This document shows, piece after piece, positions 1 to 5,000 of a stretch of DNA of 5,991 nt (its first letter is position 1; each line of letters begins with the position of its first letter). The DNA is taken from the NCBI GenBank assembly GCA_937884235.1, contig CALGBT010000431.1, positions 1 to 5,991 of the forward strand, read 5' to 3'. Below the pieces are notes generated by a model, which was given only the letters and a program-made list of their open reading frames with translations, had not been told where the DNA came from and searched no databases. The DNA comes from an uncultured Pseudomonadota bacterium. GTDB lineage: Bacteria; Myxococcota_A; UBA9042; CAIXZC01. Both the position numbers and the translations under genes were made by a program.

Positions 1-272
1 GCGGTGATTGTCGCGGTAAGGGCTGGACCAACGTCAAGATCAACCCGGCGGGCTACAACTTCGAGCGTCAGGGCGGCTATGGCGGCGGTGGCTCCGTGGC
101 CAACAGCCATGGCGGTGGCGGTGGCGGTGGATACGGTGGCGGTGGTTGCAAGCCCTATACCGGTAATCCTTCGCCGGCCGGTGGTGGCGGCGGCAGTTTC
201 AACGGTGGCACCGACAAGTCCGGGGACGCCGGTGTGAAGACTGGCCACGGTTCCGTGGTTTTCACCTGGTAG
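1..272 (+). CDS. Glycine-rich protein, C-terminal fragment (ALK/LTK-like Gly-rich region)
   Basis: Only the 3' end lies in the window: codons are in phase from position 3, giving 89 residues before a TAG at 270-272. The sequence is dominated by glycine runs separated by aromatic or polar residues (GGYGGGG at residues 24-30, a GGGGGGGYGGGG stretch at 37-48, GGGGGSFNGG at 60-69) and ends GHGSVVFTW. Runs of GGGGG followed by S-F/Y and a final G-x-G-x-V-x-[IF] strand are typical of the glycine-rich region of ALK/LTK receptors and of secreted bacterial proteins with the same fold family. Assignment is by motif only. The bulk of the protein, including any signal peptide, is outside the window, so location and function are unknown; an extracellular or surface role is inferred. 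The glycine tract includes three tandem GGCGGT hexamers at 111-128, a site where copy number could vary. Frame choice is supported by the coherent Gly/Tyr/Ser composition running to the stop. Confidence 0.75.
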   Translation, partial: GDCRGKGWTNVKINPAGYNFERQGGYGGGGSVANSHGGGGGGGYGGGGCKPYTGNPSPAGGGGGSFNGGTDKSGDAGVKTGHGSVVFTW

Positions 273-437
273 GAGGCCAGCCGCTCTGACGATGAGCGTA
301 CTGCTGCTGGGGGCTGGCATGGGCTTCCTGATTCCCTGTCTCCACGAATCCAGGGCCCGGGTTGATGGCCCCGGCGTGACCATTTCCCCCCTCCTAGGAC
401 CTGGCCCTTTCGCCGGCGCAACCGTTTCTTGGTAGCG

Positions 438-467
438 CTGACAGTCAAGCAGGAAGTCCCCTAAATT
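438..467 (+). promoter_or_regulatory. Candidate sigma70-type promoter for the transporter gene
   Basis: CTGACA (438-443, five of six matches to TTGACA) is followed after 18 bases by TAAATT (462-467, four of six matches to TATAAT). The -10 element starts a strikingly AT-rich island (462-472) in an otherwise GC-rich gap. Transcription would start near 474 and give a leader of roughly 85 bases. An alternative -10, TATTAT at 467-472, matches better but would lie 23 bases from the same -35. The call rests on consensus matching alone. Confidence 0.35.
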
Positions 468-515
468 ATTATGCTTGAGCCAAAGGCCGGCTGCGGCTAT
501 TCTGTCGCAGTTAGA

Positions 516-541
516 CGGCGCAGCCGCGGTCGGGTGCGCCG
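516..541 (+). promoter_or_regulatory. Leader hairpin just upstream of the transporter ribosome binding site
   Basis: Perfect 7-base-pair inverted repeat, cggcgca at 516-522 and tgcgccg at 535-541, with a 12-base loop. It ends 7 bases before the GGAGG at 549-553. A competing stem can form between gcggct (493-498) and agccgc (522-527). Such alternative pairing could modulate access to the ribosome binding site, but in GC-rich DNA short stems like this arise easily by chance. Confidence 0.2.
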
Positions 542-548
542 CCATTTC

Positions 549-553
549 GGAGG
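549..553 (+). promoter_or_regulatory. Ribosome binding site that decides the transporter start
   Basis: GGAGG directly abuts an ATG at 554, leaving no spacer, and lies 6 bases before a second in-frame ATG at 560. Normal spacing favours 560, which gives an N-terminus of MAGPVYSK rather than MQMAGPVYSK. Confidence 0.7.
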
Positions 554-559
554 ATGCAG

Positions 560-1867
560 ATGGCAGGTCCAGTTTACTCAAAGGCTTTTTCGTCCAGACG
601 ATTCTGGAATTACTTCCCGTTGGGAATCGCCTACGCCGCACTCTATATGGGGCGCTACAGCTACATACCGGCCAAGGAGGACGTTGGCGACCTCATGGGC
701 AATGCCGGCCTGGGCACCATGACCGCGGTGGGGGCAATTGTCTACGGGGTCTCGTTCCTCTTCAACGGCCCGTTGACTGACAAGATGGGTGGCCGCAAAG
801 CCATGCTGGTTGCCACCGCCGGTTCGGCGGTGGTGAACATGCTTATGGGCCTTGTGCTGGCTACCGGCTGGACTGAAGATTACGTGTTGAAGATGGCCAT
901 TCTCTACGGCGTGAACATGTACTTCCAGAGCTTCGCTTCGGTGGCCATTGTGAAGGTCAACTCCAACTGGTTCCACATCAGTGAACGAGGTTTCTTCGGG
1001 GGCATTTTCGGGGTCTTGATTTCGTCCGGACTGTTCCTTGCCTACACCGTGTCGCCCTTGATCATGTCCTGGATATTCTCGGGTCAGCCGCAGTTCTATT
1101 TCTTCGTCCCGGCCGCGTTGCTGGCAATCATGTTGACGGTTACCTTCTTACTCATCCGAGATACACCTGCAGACACGGGGCATGCGGACTTCAGTACTGG
1201 CACCGATTCGGAGTTTGACAGTGCCGAGAAGATCCCCGTCCTCCAGGTTCTCAGAAGGATTGTGACCCACCCCATCGTCCTGACCATTGCTTTCATCGAG
1301 TTGTGCACCGGCGTGTTGCGGGACGGTGCCATTCACTGGTTCGGCGCCTACGCCAAGGTCCACGCAGGCTCAGACGCAAGAGGCATGCTGGGCATCGGCC
1401 TGTTCATCGCTGGTGCGAGTGGTGCGATGCTGGCCGGATGGGTTTCGGACAAGTTCTTCGATTCCCGCCGTCCGCCGGTGGCGGGCCTCTTCTACGCGGT
1501 CATCGTCGTTGTCCTGATTGGTGCCTCGCTGATCATGCACTTTGTTCCTGATGCTGCGTTCAAGACCTATCTCATTTTCGGCATAGTGATTCTCCTGGCC
1601 TTCGCCGTGATCGGCACCCACGGCGTACTCTCGGGCGCAGCAACTGCAGATTTCGGCGGCAAGCAGGGAACCGCGACCGCAGTTGGTATCATTGACGGAT
1701 TCGTCTACATCGGCGTTGCCATCCAGGGCGTTTCCTTGGGCTGGCTGACCTCCCAACCCGGCGGATGGGACTACTGGTTCCCCTTCTTGATTCCCTTCGC
1801 ACTCATCGGGCTTGCTCTCTCCTGGCGCATTCGCAATGTGAAGCCCAAGATGAAGGCCGGTCACTAG
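560..1867 (+). CDS. MFS transporter, organophosphate:phosphate antiporter (OPA) family
   Basis: A 435-residue polytopic inner-membrane protein, close to the usual 430-460 residues of the family, which exchanges phosphorylated organic solutes for inorganic phosphate. Compared from memory with E. coli GlpT, the landmarks match in order: first-helix Y-x-x-R (R32, equivalent to GlpT R45), loop 2-3 motif TDKMGGRK (73-80), NWF-x-x-x-ERG (136-144), IRDTP after helix 6 (199-203), LRDGAIHW (253-260, R254 equivalent to GlpT R269), GWVSDK (293-298), and a TADFGGKQGTATAVG stretch (362-376) matching the GlpT ALELAPKKAAGTAAG. A hydrophilic central loop spans about 200-230. The two phosphate-binding arginines are kept, but GlpT H165 aligns with isoleucine (I154), so the substrate is probably not simply glycerol 3-phosphate. 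The start at 560 is preferred because GGAGG (549-553) lies 6 bases upstream; the in-frame ATG at 554 directly abuts that site. It stands alone, 168 bases before the next gene. Confidence 0.92.
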   Translation: MAGPVYSKAFSSRRFWNYFPLGIAYAALYMGRYSYIPAKEDVGDLMGNAGLGTMTAVGAIVYGVSFLFNGPLTDKMGGRKAMLVATAGSAVVNMLMGLVLATGWTEDYVLKMAILYGVNMYFQSFASVAIVKVNSNWFHISERGFFGGIFGVLISSGLFLAYTVSPLIMSWIFSGQPQFYFFVPAALLAIMLTVTFLLIRDTPADTGHADFSTGTDSEFDSAEKIPVLQVLRRIVTHPIVLTIAFIELCTGVLRDGAIHWFGAYAKVHAGSDARGMLGIGLFIAGASGAMLAGWVSDKFFDSRRPPVAGLFYAVIVVVLIGASLIMHFVPDAAFKTYLIFGIVILLAFAVIGTHGVLSGAATADFGGKQGTATAVGIIDGFVYIGVAIQGVSLGWLTSQPGGWDYWFPFLIPFALIGLALSWRIRNVKPKMKAGH

Positions 1868-1977
1868 GCACGTGGCTAAGTAATAAGGCGAAAGGCGGTT
1901 GGGTGGTGCGCTACGACTCGGCACATCTGGTGCCAGTTTCCGCAGGCGCATCGCACAACCCGAGCCCTGACACACCA

Positions 1978-2006
1978 TTGCGCAACGTCACTACATTCGC
2001 TAGAAT
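1978..2006 (+). promoter_or_regulatory. Candidate sigma70-type promoter for the large lipoprotein gene
   Basis: TTGCGC (1978-1983) and TAGAAT (2001-2006, five of six matches to TATAAT) are separated by exactly 17 bases. Transcription would begin near 2013, leaving a leader of about 23 bases before the ATG at 2036. The -35 element is weak (TTG only) and sits inside the perfect 8-base palindrome TTGCGCAA (1978-1985), which could be an operator or an activator site. The remainder of the 1868-2035 gap contains no convincing terminator for the transporter gene. Confidence 0.45.
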
Positions 2007-2024
2007 CGCATCAATACCGATGCT

Positions 2025-2029
2025 GGAGG
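2025..2029 (+). promoter_or_regulatory. Ribosome binding site of the lipoprotein gene
   Basis: GGAGG lies 6 bases upstream of the ATG at 2036. With the immediately following basic-hydrophobic signal peptide, this fixes the start codon with little doubt. Confidence 0.8.
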
Positions 2030-2035
2030 CTTACT

Positions 2036-2086
2036 ATGCGCAGAGTGCCATTGCTCATCCTTGCCCTGCTTGCTGTCGCCGCGTGC
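2036..2086 (+). other. Lipoprotein signal peptide coding segment
   Basis: Residues 1-17: an RR-containing basic start, a hydrophobic core of Leu/Ile/Ala/Val, and the lipobox V-A-A-C with C17 as the predicted lipidated cysteine. Serine at +2 is not the aspartate that retains lipoproteins in the inner membrane of enterobacteria, so outer-membrane targeting is expected. The following 70 residues are acidic and Gly/Pro-containing, as expected of a flexible tether. Confidence 0.85.
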
Positions 2087-5000
2087 TCGGGCACGGGCGT
2101 TGACATCATTGAGAATGAGGGTTTCGATACCGCCCTCGACGCTACCGACGTTGGCGAGGGGAATGGCCCCGAGGTTGCCACCGGTCAGGAGCTGCTGGAA
2201 ACGAGGTTTGTTCCCCCGGATATTACTGCTGATGCCCCGTATGACAGCGCCGATTTCGGTGTCCCGAAGGATGCCGGGATACCGCCGGGCGAAGCAGGCT
2301 ATGGGTGTCAGGATGGTGACGATTGCAACTCCGGCTTCTGCATCCAGACGCCCGCTGGCAAGCAGTGCACCATCGGCTGCCTGGAAGAGTGTCCCTTCGA
2401 CTGGATATGCGTGCAGCATCAGCCCAGCCTCCCCGACGAAATCTTCATCTGCTCACCGCAACGCATGAACCTCTGCAAGCCCTGCCAGAAGAACTCCGAC
2501 TGCCTCACCAACGGGGCTGAAACCGGCGATACTTGTCTGCCCTATGGCGCTGCCGGCCAGTACTGCGGGGCCGCTTGCATGGGCAATGGGGATTGCCCCA
2601 GTGCCTATGAATGCAAGGCGGTGCTCGATATCTGGGGATACGAATCCAACCAGTGCGTGCTCAAGGCCGGCGAGTGCAAGTGCGAACCGTGGTTTGTCGA
2701 CGAAGGGGCCAGCACGACGTGCACCAATGTCAACGAGCACGGGGAGTGCGGCGGAGTCAGGATCTGTACAGCCCAGGGGCTGACGGCCTGCAATGCCTCA
2801 GAGCCCGCGGCCGAACTCTGCAACGGCAAGGATGATGATTGCGACGACGAAATCGACGAAAGCGCCGGGGGGGATGCCTGCTACGTGGAGAACCAGTGGG
2901 GGGCCTGCAAGGGCACCTACCTCTGCCTGGCCGGTCAACTCTCCTGCGACGCGGACGATCCTGCCGGCGAAATCTGCGACGGCAACGACAATGATTGCGA
3001 TGGCCAGACTGACGAGGGCTTCCCCGATTCTGACCAGGATGGGCTCGCCGATTGCCTCGAAAACGACATCGACGGCGACGGCATCGTCGATGTCAATGAC
3101 AACTGCCCGAAGGTCAAGAACCCCGACCAGGTGGACTCCGACCTGGACATGGCCGGCGATGCGTGCGACCCCGACGACGACAACGACCAGGTGGCCGACG
3201 GCGACGACTGCGCACCCACCAACTCGAAGATTCATCCCGGTGCCGACGAGCTTTGCAATGCCCTCGATGATAACTGCAATGGCATGCTCGACGAAGGGTT
3301 CGTCGATTCCGATGCCGACGCGCTGAAGGACTGCGTGGACCCCGATGATGACAATGACGGCTACCTTGATGGCGACGACTGCGAGCCCATCGTCGCTGCC
3401 GTCAATCCCGGGGCCGCCGAGAGTTGCGACGGACTCGACAACAACTGCGACGATGCTGTGGACGAGGGATTCGACGATGCCGATGGCGACGGCCAGGCGG
3501 ACTGCGTTGACGACGATATCGACGGGGACAAGATCGCCAATGGAGAGGACAACTGCCCGGTATTGGCCAATGAAGACCAGGCAGACCAAGACGGGGACGG
3601 TATCGGTGACCTCTGTGACCTCGACATCGACGGTGACGGCATTGCCCAGTGGCTGGACAACTGTCCCGAGGTTTTCAATCCGGGACAGAAGGATCTTGAT
3701 GGCGACGGCCAGGGCGACCTTTGTGATGAAGACGTGGACGGCGACGGTGTGGTCGATGGGGTGGACAACTGTCCCTGGGTCGGCAATCCGCTGCAAACCG
3801 ACGGTGACGAAGATGGACTGGGCGATGCTTGCGATGCCGACGCGGATGGTGACGGCGACCCCGATGTGAGTGACTGCAAGCCTGCCAACCCATACGTTTT
3901 CAATGGTGCTGAGGAAGTCTGCGACGGGCTCGATAATGACTGTAGCGGGCTGGCCGACGAGGGCTTTCCCGATACCGACTTTGACGGCCTCAAGAACTGT
4001 GTTGATGTCGACGATGATGACGATGGCGATGCCGACCTCACTGACTGCCAGCCCCTCAACCCAAAGGTCTTCAACGGCGCTCCGGAAGTTTGCAACGGCG
4101 TTGATGACAACTGCGATGGTGAGGTCGATGAGGGCATCGGCTCACTGGCCTGTGGCAAAGGGGAGTGCTTTCACACGGTGCCCATGTGTCTGGGGGGAGT
4201 GGTGCAGGCCTGCGACCCCTTTGTCCAGGCAGAAGACGAAGCCTGCGACGGGCTGGACAACGACTGCGATGGCCAGACCGACGAGGATCTGGGATGGTCG
4301 TTCTGCGGGGTCGGTCCTTGCGCCCACTTCGAAGCTAATTGCCAGGACGGAGAGGCCGCAATTTGTGACCCCGTCGAGGGGGCCGAAGAGGAGAAGTGCG
4401 ACGGACTCGACAACAACTGCAACGGCCTCGTCGACGAAGCCGATGCGGTTGGCTGCAAGCTCTACTTCCTCGACGGTGACGGCGATGGGCATGGCCTGGC
4501 CGAGACGAAGTGCCTCTGCTCCCCGGCGGGACTCTACAAGGGGCTGGTGGGGGACGACTGCAACGATCTTAACCCCTGGGTCTTCCCCGGCGCCACTGAG
4601 CTGTGCGACGGAGTGGACAACGATTGTGACCAAGTCATCGACGAAGACGGCGCAACAGGCTGTGCCTGGTTCTTCGCCGATGCCGACGGTGATGGCTATG
4701 GCAGCGGCGAGGCCGCCTGTGTCTGCTCGGCTCCAGGCGAGGGCTGGTCGGTGCTGGCGGGGGATTGTGACGAAGAGGATTCGGAGATCCACCCCGGGGC
4801 ATTGGAGCTTTGCGACGATGCGGACAACGACTGCGACAACGAAATCGACGAAACCTATGACCTCAACTCCGATGCCGATAACTGCGGTGAGTGTGGCAAG
4901 GCCTGTCAGCCGGACAACGCCTTGGGCAAATGCGTCGCCAAGGAGTGTAAGGTGGCGGACTGCTTCTCTGGATTCGGCGATTGTAATGGCAAGGCTTATG

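Larger units (their letters stand above)
273..559. other. Intergenic region between glycine-rich gene and transporter gene
   Basis: This gap of 287 bases has no convincing gene. It holds an imperfect GC hairpin at 355-375 (arms gcccggg and ccccggc, one C-C mismatch, 7-base loop) with no clear T-tract, so it is at best a weak terminator for the upstream gene. A promoter-like pair lies at 438-467, next to the only AT-rich stretch of the region, with a leader hairpin at 516-541 and a GGAGG at 549-553. A 47-codon open frame at 292-435 is treated separately as doubtful. Confidence 0.6.

Noticed and set aside
1370..1978. Open frame of 202 codons on the minus strand, overlapping the transporter gene and the following gap.
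   Set aside because: The transporter frame matches a known family along its full length; the opposite product is low in structure and matches nothing I recognise.
2798..3796. Open frame of 332 codons on the minus strand with a hydrophobic, V/I/A-rich product resembling a membrane protein.
   Set aside because: Same reverse-complement artefact of the Asp-rich repeats. The apparent repeats mirror the MopE and thrombospondin type 3 modules exactly, and no separate coding signal is seen.
2720..4852. Calling the protein a copper-binding MopE orthologue.
   Set aside because: Only the short repeated CDGxDNDCDG motif is shared in style; the MopE copper site depends on other residues, including a modified tryptophan, that cannot be placed here.
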